Origin: Mariniphaga sp.
GTDB taxonomy: Bacteria; Bacteroidota; Bacteroidia; Bacteroidales; Prolixibacteraceae
Direction of reading: 5' to 3'
NCBI GenBank assembly: GCA_024636975.1
Contig: JAGXGA010000055.1
Coordinates: forward strand, 124,001-188,000
DNA: 64,000 bases
A program made the position numbers and the translations under genes. Below the pieces are notes generated by a model. The model saw nothing but the letters and a program-made list of their open reading frames with translations, was not told the DNA's origin and searched no databases. Every line of letters begins with the position of its first letter. Position 1 is the stretch's first letter. Shown here one piece after another: positions 1 through 8,097 of the stretch.

Positions 1-163
1 CGCCAGTACCGGCATTCCAGGTATGGCATAAATTGGCATTATCAAGATAACCACTTGCATAATGCCCGCGGAACATGAACCACTGCTGGTCGGTAACGGT
101 TTCCTGTGCTGTTACTGCTGTAAATACAAACAGAAGAAGGATTTGAATAACAATTGATTTCAT
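1..163 (-). CDS. PQQ-like beta-propeller protein, 5' fragment
   Basis: The minus strand opens at an ATG (161-163) with a hydrophobic signal peptide (MKSIVIQILLLFVFTAVTAQ) followed by a WFMFRGHYASGY stretch and a W-N-x-G-T-G motif. This resembles the W-x-x-F-R-G-x-x-x-S-G opening of secreted PQQ-like beta-propeller (BamB/quinoprotein-like) proteins of Bacteroidota. Only 54 codons lie inside the window, so neither the propeller blades nor any catalytic role can be seen. It points away from the pcm gene's 3' end and is probably the last gene of a unit reading off the left edge. The signal peptide is clear; the family assignment rests on one short motif. Confidence 0.55.
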   Translation of the reverse strand, partial: MKSIVIQILLLFVFTAVTAQETVTDQQWFMFRGHYASGYLDNANLCHTWNAGTG

Positions 164-226
164 ATTTCCGGTTTTTAATCAAAAATATAGAAAAGAACAA
201 TGCAGCGGCCTAAATCAGCAAATAAA

Positions 227-931
227 TCAATACCTGGTTCCTGTAGAATCGATCATTGGAACAAAGCGTACCGGTAATATCCGTTCTTCCCTTATCTTTC
301 CCCTCTTTTTTTTAAGGAGTACCAAATGCTGCACAGGGTCACTGCCTACCGGAATAATCATTCTCCCCCCTTCAGCAAGCTGTTCTTTCAGAGGTTCAGG
401 TATTTTTCCCGGAGATGCAGTAACAATTATTGCATCAAAGGGTGCGTAATCAGGCCATCCTTTATAACCATCCCCGACTTTTGAAATTATGTTATTGTAC
501 CCCTGCCGGTTAAAAATCTCCCTTGCTTTTTTTCCCAATGTCTCATGAATTTCTATTGTAAAAACCGAATCGCAGATTTCCGCTAGTATTGCCGCCTGAT
601 AGCCTGATCCTGTGCCGATCTCAAGCACCTTATCGTTCTGTTTTAAATCCAGGGCATCAGTCATGAATGCCACAATATATGGCTGCGAAATAGTCTGACC
701 TTCCTCTATGGGCAGTGGCGAATCGTTATAGGCATACGGAATGTATTCATTGAGTACGTATTTATGCCGTTCAACCTTCCGAAATGCTTCAAGCACTTCA
801 TTATCGGTAATTCCGCGGCTTTCAATTTGGATTTCAACCATCCGGTTCCTTAAGGCATAAAATGGGTCGGCATTTTGGCCGCACGATAAGAAGGAAAAAA
901 AAATCAACAACAAGCTCACCGGTACTTTCAT
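227..931 (-). CDS. pcm: Protein-L-isoaspartate O-methyltransferase, lipoprotein form
   Basis: This 234-residue SAM-dependent methyltransferase should methylate L-isoaspartyl residues to start repair of aged proteins. The core is typical: GQTISQP near residue 78, the SAM-binding motif I VLEIGTGSGYQ near 102-112, an acidic IEIHE post-motif, and a GGRMIIPVG motif near the end. What is odd is the N-terminus: MKVPVSLLLIFFSFLSCG is a type II (lipoprotein) signal with the acylated cysteine at about residue 17. The enzyme is therefore predicted to sit in the cell envelope rather than the cytosol, where SAM supply is unclear. It stands alone between two oppositely organised units. The family call is secure; the envelope location is inferred from the lipobox. 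Confidence 0.9.
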   Translation of the reverse strand: MKVPVSLLLIFFSFLSCGQNADPFYALRNRMVEIQIESRGITDNEVLEAFRKVERHKYVLNEYIPYAYNDSPLPIEEGQTISQPYIVAFMTDALDLKQNDKVLEIGTGSGYQAAILAEICDSVFTIEIHETLGKKAREIFNRQGYNNIISKVGDGYKGWPDYAPFDAIIVTASPGKIPEPLKEQLAEGGRMIIPVGSDPVQHLVLLKKKRGKIREERILPVRFVPMIDSTGTRY

Positions 932-1078
932 AATTAATCCTTTTGCTTAACTATACGGGCAAATAGAGGATGAGTTACCCGTTCATTCAAAAGGAGTAAA
1001 CAAACAGTTAAAACAAAAAAAATTCCCGCAGTGAATGAATTGCCACTGCAGGAACTTTTCAAAAATTAATAACTAAAA

Positions 1079-2665
1079 CTATTCTATTGCTGTTTCTTCC
1101 TCGCGCATTGTAAGGCCTTCGGGTTTCATTTCCCAATACTTGCCAACCATTTCCCTGTCGTAGGTATTTGTAACATTCTCCACGTCATAAATGATATCAA
1201 CCATTTCCTCATCCAGATAAATGCTTTTCCCTTCAGGTACTTTCAGGGTGATGAACAGTTGTTGGTCACGCCATTTATCTCCCTCTTTAAGAAAGAAGTA
1301 TGGGTCGAACATTAATACCGAATCGTTCAACTGAAAAGTATATTCCAGGTCATCGGCATGATCTCTTGCAAGTTCACGGCTACGGCCTTTTGAAGTTTTT
1401 CTTAATGACACCACGAACTCGTCGCCCCCCGCTTTTTCAATATCCAGTTGTGGTGTTCCCAGCATGATCTTTTCACTTCTTATCTGCATAACTTTCAGAT
1501 GGTTCAGGTCCCAACTGTGTGCAGCATAGCCTTTGTAAGTATCTTCTGCCAGCTCAAGGTAAAGGACCTGGCACGTATCGCAGGGAACATTCTTATTAAC
1601 AACTACCGTTGATTCGTTCCGGAAGTTACGAAGCTGGCTGGCGAATAAAACAAATAAAACAATAAGTGCTATCAGCCAGATACCGGCCATTCCAAGGCCT
1701 ACAACAGTATTGTTCGACTTATAACTAAAAACTAATTTCGAACCTATGTAGAGCATGGCCAGCATAGGTATACCGGCAAGGAAGCCTATTGTAATTACCC
1801 CCAGGGAAACTGTCCCTGCATCAACAAGGTATTTAAGCACGTCGGGGAAGTGAATTTCAGGGCCCCAGGCAAGCGGCATTCCCTGAACCAGTGACTCACC
1901 TAATGTAAGAGTTGAAATCAGCCCCAATAAGCCCAGAATTCCGGAAATAACAAGAACAACTCCCAGTATAACTACAGTAATCTTCAACAAGAGCTTGAGT
2001 ATATGGTAGGCTACATCACCTGCTCCCGTCATTTTTTTTTTGCCCCTGGCATAGGCATCCGATTGCCGGAACTTCTTATAACTTTCCTGAACTTCCTGTA
2101 CCTCTTCACGTATTGATTTCTCAATATTCTTTACCGTGGCTTCCTGTCCCCGCATTTCCAGTCGCTGGGCGGTAGTAACTGCTTTGGGGACTGCTATCCA
2201 AAGAACGATGTATGCTAATATGGCAGCTCCGGTTGTTATAAAGGTAAGTACTACAAAGATTATCCGCAAAATAACCGGGTCCATATTAAAATAAGCTCCC
2301 AAACCACCACTTACACCACCCAAAACCCGGTGTTCAGGATCGCGGTACAACCTGCGTTTACGTTTCGAAGCACTTGTATATGTAACTTCTTCGTCTGCTT
2401 CCTCTTCAACAAAATCTTCGGGTGTTCCCATTGTTACAATTACCTCTTCCACCCATTGTAATGTAATAACTTTAAGTTCGTCTGATGATTTCTCAGTAAA
2501 GATTTCAGCAATCCTGGCTTCTATGTCAGCCAGAATTTCCTTTCCTTCTTCATCTGCACCAAAATGGTTTTTAAGGTTCACCAGATACTTTTGCAGTACC
2601 TCGTAGGCATCTTCTTCAATGTGAAATACCGTACCGCTAATATTGATTGTGAATGTCTTTTTCAT
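1079..2665 (-). CDS. PspC-domain membrane protein
   Basis: This 528-residue protein has a cytosolic N-terminal helical region (1-95), a PspC domain at about 103-163 (RDPEHRVLGGVSGGLGAYF, then a transmembrane helix ending in LWIAVPKA), three further hydrophobic segments near 225-250, 285-310 and 320-345, and a C-terminal region of about 170 residues, probably extracytoplasmic. PspC proteins sense or stabilise the envelope in phage-shock responses; this long Bacteroidota form is usually encoded with a PadR repressor, as here. It starts 44 bp after padR on the same strand. The C-terminal part contains a CDTC motif. The PspC domain is directly recognisable; the function of the rest is unknown. 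Confidence 0.85.
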   Translation of the reverse strand: MKKTFTINISGTVFHIEEDAYEVLQKYLVNLKNHFGADEEGKEILADIEARIAEIFTEKSSDELKVITLQWVEEVIVTMGTPEDFVEEEADEEVTYTSASKRKRRLYRDPEHRVLGGVSGGLGAYFNMDPVILRIIFVVLTFITTGAAILAYIVLWIAVPKAVTTAQRLEMRGQEATVKNIEKSIREEVQEVQESYKKFRQSDAYARGKKKMTGAGDVAYHILKLLLKITVVILGVVLVISGILGLLGLISTLTLGESLVQGMPLAWGPEIHFPDVLKYLVDAGTVSLGVITIGFLAGIPMLAMLYIGSKLVFSYKSNNTVVGLGMAGIWLIALIVLFVLFASQLRNFRNESTVVVNKNVPCDTCQVLYLELAEDTYKGYAAHSWDLNHLKVMQIRSEKIMLGTPQLDIEKAGGDEFVVSLRKTSKGRSRELARDHADDLEYTFQLNDSVLMFDPYFFLKEGDKWRDQQLFITLKVPEGKSIYLDEEMVDIIYDVENVTNTYDREMVGKYWEMKPEGLTMREEETAIE

Positions 2666-2709
2666 GTTTTCTCTGTCTTAGAAATTTGCATTGGTTTATT
2701 TATTATCGC

Positions 2710-3042
2710 TCAGGCTCTTGATTTTCTTATCTTTCCTACGGCATCCACCAACTCAGCCCATGAACCTTCAAGTTCGACCAAAAACTTACGCCCTTTATCG
2801 GTTAGCTCATAATACTTACGAGGCGGCCCCTGAGTAGATTCCTCCCACCGGTATGCCAGCAAACCTGCATTTTTCAGGCGCGTAAGTAAAGGGTAAAGGG
2901 TTCCTTCCACTACAATCATTTTAGCTTCCTTTAATGATTGAATGATGTTACTTGCATAAAGCGGTTCACCATCCAATACCAGAAGAATGCAGTACTCAAG
3001 GACTCCCTTCCTCATCTGTGCTTTTGTATTCTCTAGTTTCAT
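2710..3042 (-). CDS. PadR-family transcriptional regulator
   Basis: This 110-residue winged-helix protein has the family signature: LENTKAQMRKGVLEYCILLVL at the start, then EGTLYPLLTRLKNAGLL (recognition helix and start of the wing) and RKYYELTDKGRKFL. It is the short PadR form with a minimal C-terminal dimerisation helix. It lies between a small exported protein gene (67 bp upstream) and the PspC gene (44 bp downstream), all on the minus strand, and probably represses this unit. A dyad overlapping the -33 element of the operon promoter (see 3667-3710) is a candidate binding site. The ligand or signal is not visible. Confidence 0.92.
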   Translation of the reverse strand: MKLENTKAQMRKGVLEYCILLVLDGEPLYASNIIQSLKEAKMIVVEGTLYPLLTRLKNAGLLAYRWEESTQGPPRKYYELTDKGRKFLVELEGSWAELVDAVGKIRKSRA

Positions 3043-3109
3043 TTTTGATTTTTTTCTTTGATTTTTTAATAAACGACACCAGTTCCACTCTATATCTTCC
3101 CTAGTTTTT

Positions 3110-3535
3110 CTAATTCATCCAACCCCCACTTTGAACCATCCAGGCTTCAAGTTCCAAGGGTTCACTGGCATCGGCACTGTAATTCAGGTCAGGCAGCCCT
3201 GTTACCCCGTATAAAGGGATATCCAACTCAGGTTCATGGTGCAATACATTTACTCCGAAATGTTCTTCGCTTGACATCCAACCTTCCAGTTCAAGCGCCG
3301 GGTCGAAAGCCATATCAAAACGCTTCCAGTCTGCATCAAATGTTTTAGAATTTTCCATTGCACTTTTAACATCGCTGGTTTCAACCATTGCAATTGCAAT
3401 TTCATTGAAACTGCTGTTTGTTAAAAGCTTTTTCCAAAACTCCTGTGCACTCACTGTAAAGCTGATCAGGATAAAGCTTACGACTACGGCTGCTGAACGA
3501 ACTGCTGCTTTCCGAAAATTTGTTCTTGTTTTCAT
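3110..3535 (-). CDS. Small exported protein of the PadR-PspC operon
   Basis: I do not recognise this 141-residue protein. It has a signal peptide (basic MKTRTNFRKAAVRSAAVV, hydrophobic core, cleavage after VSAQ) and an acidic mature part of about 110 residues with two similar LELE(A/G)WM motifs, near residues 82 and 127. No transmembrane segment follows the signal, so a periplasmic location is likely. It is the first gene of a minus-strand unit with padR and the PspC gene, so it may belong to the same envelope-stress response. The signal peptide, clean spacing and promoter support a real gene; its function is unknown. Confidence 0.75.
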   Translation of the reverse strand: MKTRTNFRKAAVRSAAVVVSFILISFTVSAQEFWKKLLTNSSFNEIAIAMVETSDVKSAMENSKTFDADWKRFDMAFDPALELEGWMSSEEHFGVNVLHHEPELDIPLYGVTGLPDLNYSADASEPLELEAWMVQSGGWMN

Positions 3536-3666
3536 GGCTTCTGTTTTTAAAAAATTTTCTGTTTCTCTGTTTTTCTAGTATTATGACGCTCTGTTTTCTT
3601 AATCGTTACACGTTGCCAAGAACTTTCTTTAAAAAACTACTTTTAATTACATTGATATTGGCTATA

Positions 3667-3710
3667 CAAATATATGAATAAATTTTAGTACTATGCAACA
3701 CAAAGTACCA
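3667..3710 (-). promoter_or_regulatory. Promoter with overlapping dyad operator for the PadR-PspC operon
   Basis: Read on the minus strand, a TATATTTG element (3667-3674) matches the Bacteroidota -7 consensus TAnnTTTG exactly. A TTG (3696-3698) lies 21 bp upstream as the -33 element. An imperfect dyad (3686-3710), with half sites TAGTACT and AGTACCA on the plus strand, covers the -33 element. A repressor bound there would block sigma binding, and the PadR encoded in this operon is the obvious candidate. The elements are seen directly; the repressor assignment is inference. The leader to the first ATG (3535) would be about 125 nt. Confidence 0.5.
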
Positions 3711-3859
3711 TATTTTTTTAATATTTTTTCTGTTTTAATACTCAATGACTGAATACCAGTCACTTACTGATAGAAAAAATTATGAATAATTTTGAGAGCT
3801 TAAAGCAAAAAAGGGTTCCTGCAGATTCCATCATGATTTGGAAACACAATCATATAACT

Positions 3860-4065
3860 AAAAATCTTGAATCTCCATGGCGGCGCATGGAAAGGACGAT
3901 TTTCAAACCCAGGCCGACAGTTGCGCCGCGAATTGGTTAATTGGGGCTGCATTGCTATAGACATTTGATTCCTCTGGAATCGTTGGCAGGAACATGGCCG
4001 GTGCAGAGGGATAGCTCCATGATTTAACTCTTCACCCTCTATAACTGCAAATCTTCTCATGTTAT
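3860..4065. repeat. Interspersed-repeat-like GC-rich intergenic element
   Basis: This stretch is much richer in G+C than the AT-rich DNA around it. It contains a perfect short hairpin GATTCC-TCT-GGAATC (about 3969-3983) and GCGCCGC/GGCGGCGC motifs. It can be translated as a run rich in Cys, Arg, Gln and Pro, but with no protein-like character. It resembles the small non-coding interspersed elements common in Bacteroidales genomes. No second copy exists in the window, so the assignment rests on style and on general knowledge of such elements. It sits between the TonB receptor terminator and the PadR operon promoter. Confidence 0.4.
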
Positions 4066-4114
4066 TTATTATATAATAATGCACAAGCAATTTCACGGAC
4101 TTTTTACCTATATG

Positions 4115-4153
4115 AAAAAAGGCTATCCCCATAAGTGCAGGACAGCCTTTTTT
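4115..4153. terminator. Rho-independent terminator, bidirectional
   Basis: AAAAAAGGCTATCCC and its near complement GGACAGCCTTTTTT flank a short loop, giving a GC stem with an A-run on one side and a T-run on the other. It works in both directions and lies 24 bp past the stop of the TonB-dependent receptor gene read on the minus strand. Confidence 0.75.
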
Positions 4154-4176
4154 AAATCAGCTATAAAATATTGAAA

Positions 4177-7100
4177 TCAGAAGAAATAACGTACACCAAG
4201 CTGCAATCTCCAGGTTTGGTTATAGTTATAGTAGGTAGAATAAGAATTTGACAGATAAGTTCCATCATCATCCTGTACCATTGAGAAACTTGGAACATTA
4301 TTGGCATCAACGCCTTCATACGTTAAAATCTGTCCGTTATTTGCCTCAAACATATTTTTGTTAACGCCCCATTCACTGTTTAAGAGGTTACCAAAGTTCA
4401 AGAAATCGAGACTAAACTGCAAGGTATTTCTGGTACCCCCAACGTTAAGGGAGAAATCCTGTGCAAATCGCAAATCAAACGTGTGCACCCAGGGCGCCCT
4501 TGCAGAATATGCTTCTGCATATTCTCCTTTATGCTTGCTAAGGTATTTATCCTGCTCCACAAATTGAAAGAAAGCATCTTCGTCAGCAGCGCTAACAAAA
4601 TTTATTTCACCTTTCTCAGCCGGGATGTAAATCAAATCGGTTGCATACCCGTCATTATTCATATCATTTGTATAGGTGAAACTATATCCGTAGGGAGAAT
4701 ATCCGGAATAGAATAAATTAATTGTAGTTGCCATATGGTTGTTGGCGTAAGGAAGTCTAAATGAAGCAGAGGCAATTGCTTTGCTGGGCACTACATACTG
4801 CGAACGTTGAGCTTCCGGCAGGTGCGGACCATTAACCTGCATGAGTCCGTTGTATGCTGAGGCCGCATTACTGCCGGGCATACCTGATATTTCTTTTGAT
4901 TCAGTAAGTGTATACGCCGCCATCAAATTGAAATTCTCAACAGGTTCTGCAGTAACGGTAATGTTTCCTATTGCCCCCCATCCCTCGCTGTTGTTTGCCA
5001 AAACATAGGCATTTCGTGATGTATAAGTAATTTCACTTCTGTCAGGATAAATGAACCTGTCATCCGGTCCGTTAAAACGCTGCCATGAATCGTCGGGTTG
5101 TTCCAGGTTATAATTTTCCAGCATTACATCATTGATATGCTTCGTATAGATACCTTCCAGTGTAACCATCAAGGGGAAAGAAACCGGAACTTCATAATCT
5201 AAAGCCAATGAGCTTTTCCATACCTGAGGCATTTTAAAATCGGGGTCAATTGCATTAACATCACGGGGCAAAGCTCCCTGATCAGGAGAAATGGTGTTTT
5301 GCAGGTTCAATTGCTCAATCATTTCTTCCACATTTGTTATCATCGGACCAGCCAATGATGCCAACGCCGGATCAACGTCTTTAACCGATCCATCAGCATT
5401 GTAGGTCGTTACAGCAGCATAACTACCCTGTACCATTCCTGAATTGGTTGGCATATTGGTAAAGAATACCAGCGGCAGCCTTCCTGTAAACATACCTGTA
5501 CCGCCGCGAAGTTTTACTGTTTGATCACCCATTAAATCCCACGTGAAACCTACTCGGGGTGACAATTGAACTTTTGCGGATGGCCATTCGCCGGTATCAA
5601 TTCTTTTACCCCCAAAATCCAGTTCATAAATGGCATTGTTCCGGATGATGTTATCAACATATTTTAAATAATCGGCACGCAATCCATACGATAATTTAAA
5701 ATCGGCTGATAACTTCCATTCATCCTGTGCATAAAGTCCCAACTGATTAAAAGTAACTTCTGCTGCCGGGTTTTTCTCACCATCATAACCATAGGTGAGG
5801 GCAAAGTCCCTGGGAGCAGCCTGGTTGAGGAAGTCTTCCACACTTGCATACCGGTAATAACCAGTCCCGTTTCGCATATAGGAGTTATTGGCCATCTGGT
5901 ATTCATAACTTACTCCCGCTGTGACTTTATGATTGGTCAAATGAAAAGTTACATTATCAAAAATATTGAATGTATTGTTGTTGACACCATTGTTCCAGGT
6001 GAACAACTCATAACCTGCTGACATATATGGCTCCAAAATCTGAAGGTTGTCTTCAGTCATCCCGGCCATAATATCAATAAAAGGAAAAGGGTCGGAATTG
6101 GAACCACGCATATCTTTTATTTGCGTATAGGTTGAAAGAAATTGATTTGAAATTGTGTTTGAAAAACGGCTGTTTAAATCCAGGGCAAATGAATTTACAA
6201 TGTTATCCATTGAATAAAGGGAGTTGGAGAAAGCCATTGAATGTTGAGATATACGATCCATTGACCTGTTCCTGAAACCGGCATCGGTTGAGTTGCCGTT
6301 GGTTGGGTTCCATGCCTGATTTTTTGTATGGTTATACCGTACACTCAGTTTGTTTTCATTATTAATGTTCCAGTCGATGCGGGCTAAAAGTTTTCTGTTG
6401 CTTTCATCAGCCGGATAATCGGTGTAGGAGCCGGGATCGTAGCCATAATTATCAATAAGATGCTGTTTCACTCTTTCCATGTCTGAAGTGCTTGTACGCG
6501 AAAACATCAGATCGGTATTGGCAGCACCATTATCAGAAGGCCTCCAGGTTACAACCTGTCCCGGCTGTATTTCATATTCTCCGTTTACAAAAAAGAATAA
6601 TTTATTCTTGATGATAGGGCCACCAAGTGTAACACCATAAATTGTCCTTGATTCCTCATCCCGTTCGCCAAAATCAACATCACCAATTTTGTTGCCACGC
6701 ATATTCTGATTGGTATAATAGGTATACGCTGACCCTTTAAATGCATTTGTTCCTGATTTGGTAATGGCATTTATACCACCTCCGATAAAATTGGTCTGGC
6801 GAACATCGAATGGAGCAATAACTACCTGTACCTCTTCAATGGCATCAAGAGAAATAGGATTTCCCCCGCCAGGCAGGTTGGAGCCAAGACCAAAGTTGTT
6901 GTTGAAATTGGCACCATCAACAGTGAAGTTGGTTGAACGACCATCTCCACCGGCAAAGCTCATTCCGTTTGCATAAGGCGAAATACGTGCAATGTCTGAA
7001 ATACTCCTGTTAATTGTAGGCATTGCATTCATCTGTTCGTTGGAAATGTTTGTTGTGGCGCCAGTTTTATCGGTTTGAAATGCCGAAGCTTTTCTGCCTA

Positions 7101-7470
7101 CAACCAGAACTTCGCCAACATCTACTGTGCTTTCCTCCAAAACAGCATCCAGCACAAACGCTTCACCTAAATACAATCTGATATCGGTATAGGTCATTTT
7201 AGAATACCCTACAAAAGATATTTCAATCCTGTATGGACCACCTGGCCTCATTCCCTGTAAGTTAAACTGACCTTCAGTATTGGTAATAGTACCATTCTGT
7301 GTTCCCGATGGCTCGTGCACAGCCACGACTGTAGCTCCGGGGAGTCTTTCTCCCTGTTCACTTCTTACAACACCTGTTATTCCTGAAGTGGTTACCTGCG
7401 AATAAGCCTGGATACCAAATACCAGGATCAGGCTAATCGTAAATGCAAATCGAAGTAATTTCATTTTCAT
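4177..7470 (-). CDS. TonB-dependent outer-membrane receptor, Oar-like
   Basis: This 1097-residue outer-membrane protein has a signal peptide (1-25, ending AYSQ), a carboxypeptidase-regulatory-like beta domain (about 30-115; GVVRSEQGERLPGATVV), a plug domain (about 130-250; FTVDGANFNNNFG) and a long beta-barrel ending WRLQLGVRYFF, with the terminal aromatic used for barrel assembly. It is of the Oar/adventurous-gliding type rather than SusC type, and no SusD-like lipoprotein follows. It is a single-gene unit with its own promoter (7621-7628) and terminator (4115-4153). The substrate cannot be told from the sequence. Confidence 0.88.
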   Translation of the reverse strand: MKMKLLRFAFTISLILVFGIQAYSQVTTSGITGVVRSEQGERLPGATVVAVHEPSGTQNGTITNTEGQFNLQGMRPGGPYRIEISFVGYSKMTYTDIRLYLGEAFVLDAVLEESTVDVGEVLVVGRKASAFQTDKTGATTNISNEQMNAMPTINRSISDIARISPYANGMSFAGGDGRSTNFTVDGANFNNNFGLGSNLPGGGNPISLDAIEEVQVVIAPFDVRQTNFIGGGINAITKSGTNAFKGSAYTYYTNQNMRGNKIGDVDFGERDEESRTIYGVTLGGPIIKNKLFFFVNGEYEIQPGQVVTWRPSDNGAANTDLMFSRTSTSDMERVKQHLIDNYGYDPGSYTDYPADESNRKLLARIDWNINNENKLSVRYNHTKNQAWNPTNGNSTDAGFRNRSMDRISQHSMAFSNSLYSMDNIVNSFALDLNSRFSNTISNQFLSTYTQIKDMRGSNSDPFPFIDIMAGMTEDNLQILEPYMSAGYELFTWNNGVNNNTFNIFDNVTFHLTNHKVTAGVSYEYQMANNSYMRNGTGYYRYASVEDFLNQAAPRDFALTYGYDGEKNPAAEVTFNQLGLYAQDEWKLSADFKLSYGLRADYLKYVDNIIRNNAIYELDFGGKRIDTGEWPSAKVQLSPRVGFTWDLMGDQTVKLRGGTGMFTGRLPLVFFTNMPTNSGMVQGSYAAVTTYNADGSVKDVDPALASLAGPMITNVEEMIEQLNLQNTISPDQGALPRDVNAIDPDFKMPQVWKSSLALDYEVPVSFPLMVTLEGIYTKHINDVMLENYNLEQPDDSWQRFNGPDDRFIYPDRSEITYTSRNAYVLANNSEGWGAIGNITVTAEPVENFNLMAAYTLTESKEISGMPGSNAASAYNGLMQVNGPHLPEAQRSQYVVPSKAIASASFRLPYANNHMATTINLFYSGYSPYGYSFTYTNDMNNDGYATDLIYIPAEKGEINFVSAADEDAFFQFVEQDKYLSKHKGEYAEAYSARAPWVHTFDLRFAQDFSLNVGGTRNTLQFSLDFLNFGNLLNSEWGVNKNMFEANNGQILTYEGVDANNVPSFSMVQDDDGTYLSNSYSTYYNYNQTWRLQLGVRYFF

Positions 7471-8097
7471 TCAATTATTTAATTAAAGTTTCCTACTATT
7501 TGATTTATTCCTGAAGACAAAACAACCTGTAAAGAAGGATGTACGGGTGCGATTGGCAGATCGTTTATCTGAATTTTTAACCTGTAATCTGATATCATCA
7601 GGATTCATTTATAATTGACGCAAAAATAAATTTATACTTTCTGAAAAATGCCAGAAAGACGTTAATCAATTATTAAAAAAACATTAACCAGATGTAGATT
7701 CTCTAATTCCTGCACCACTGCAAAGTTTTGTTTATCAACCCCCTATTCATCTGGTAATCTAATCATTAACGGGGATTAAAAATACACTAATAAATGTTAA
7801 AAAAACTTATATTTTATCATGTCCCAGAGCAATGTTATCAACAATTAAATGCCTTGCTAACCGGTTTATATACAATTAATTTAATTTCATACTGAACCTG
7901 ATTATCAACAATTTGTTAATAAAGTTTCAGGGATGTTGCCTCCCGGAGAAATTTAACCTCCTGTTCAATAAAAACTGATTTACATTCAAAAACTTTTGCC
8001 CGCTTTTTGTTAAAATAAGACCAATAACGGTTTTATTGATAATGAATTTTTTATTTTTACCAGCCGAATTAGAGCACAAATTCAGAAATTAATTGAG
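7471..8097. other. AT-rich divergent intergenic region with TTATCAAC repeats
   Basis: This 627-bp gap separates the minus-strand receptor from plus-strand nadA and contains no credible gene. It is very AT-rich. TTATCAACA occurs at 7835-7843 and 7902-7910 (both within the direct repeat TTATCAACAATT), with a related TTATCAACC at 7732-7740, all in the same orientation. They differ at one position from the classical DnaA box TTATCCACA. A TATTTTTA element at 8052-8059, 38 bp before nadA, could be its -7 region. Confidence 0.4.
7621..7628 (-). promoter_or_regulatory. Bacteroidota -7 promoter element for the TonB receptor
   Basis: On the minus strand this reads TATTTTTG, an exact match to TAnnTTTG, about 150 bp upstream of the receptor ATG at 7470. 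A T-rich stretch lies near the expected -33 position but gives no clear TTTG. Confidence 0.4.

Noticed and set aside
3800-4132. 110-codon minus-strand reading frame
   Set aside because: It runs through a GC-rich repeat-like element, has unusual composition rich in Cys, Arg, Gln and Pro with no domain, and includes the terminator of the neighbouring gene.
5534-5549. CACGTGAAAC-containing site inside the TonB receptor gene
   Set aside because: Only about 12 of 16 positions match parS and it lies in coding sequence, so it is likely fortuitous.
4177-7470. SusC/SusD-type polysaccharide utilisation locus
   Set aside because: The receptor is Oar-like and no SusD-like lipoprotein follows either TonB-dependent protein in the window.
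7471-8097. Definite oriC
   Set aside because: Only three one-mismatch DnaA-like boxes are present and no dnaA gene is nearby, so it is listed only as a low-interest observation.
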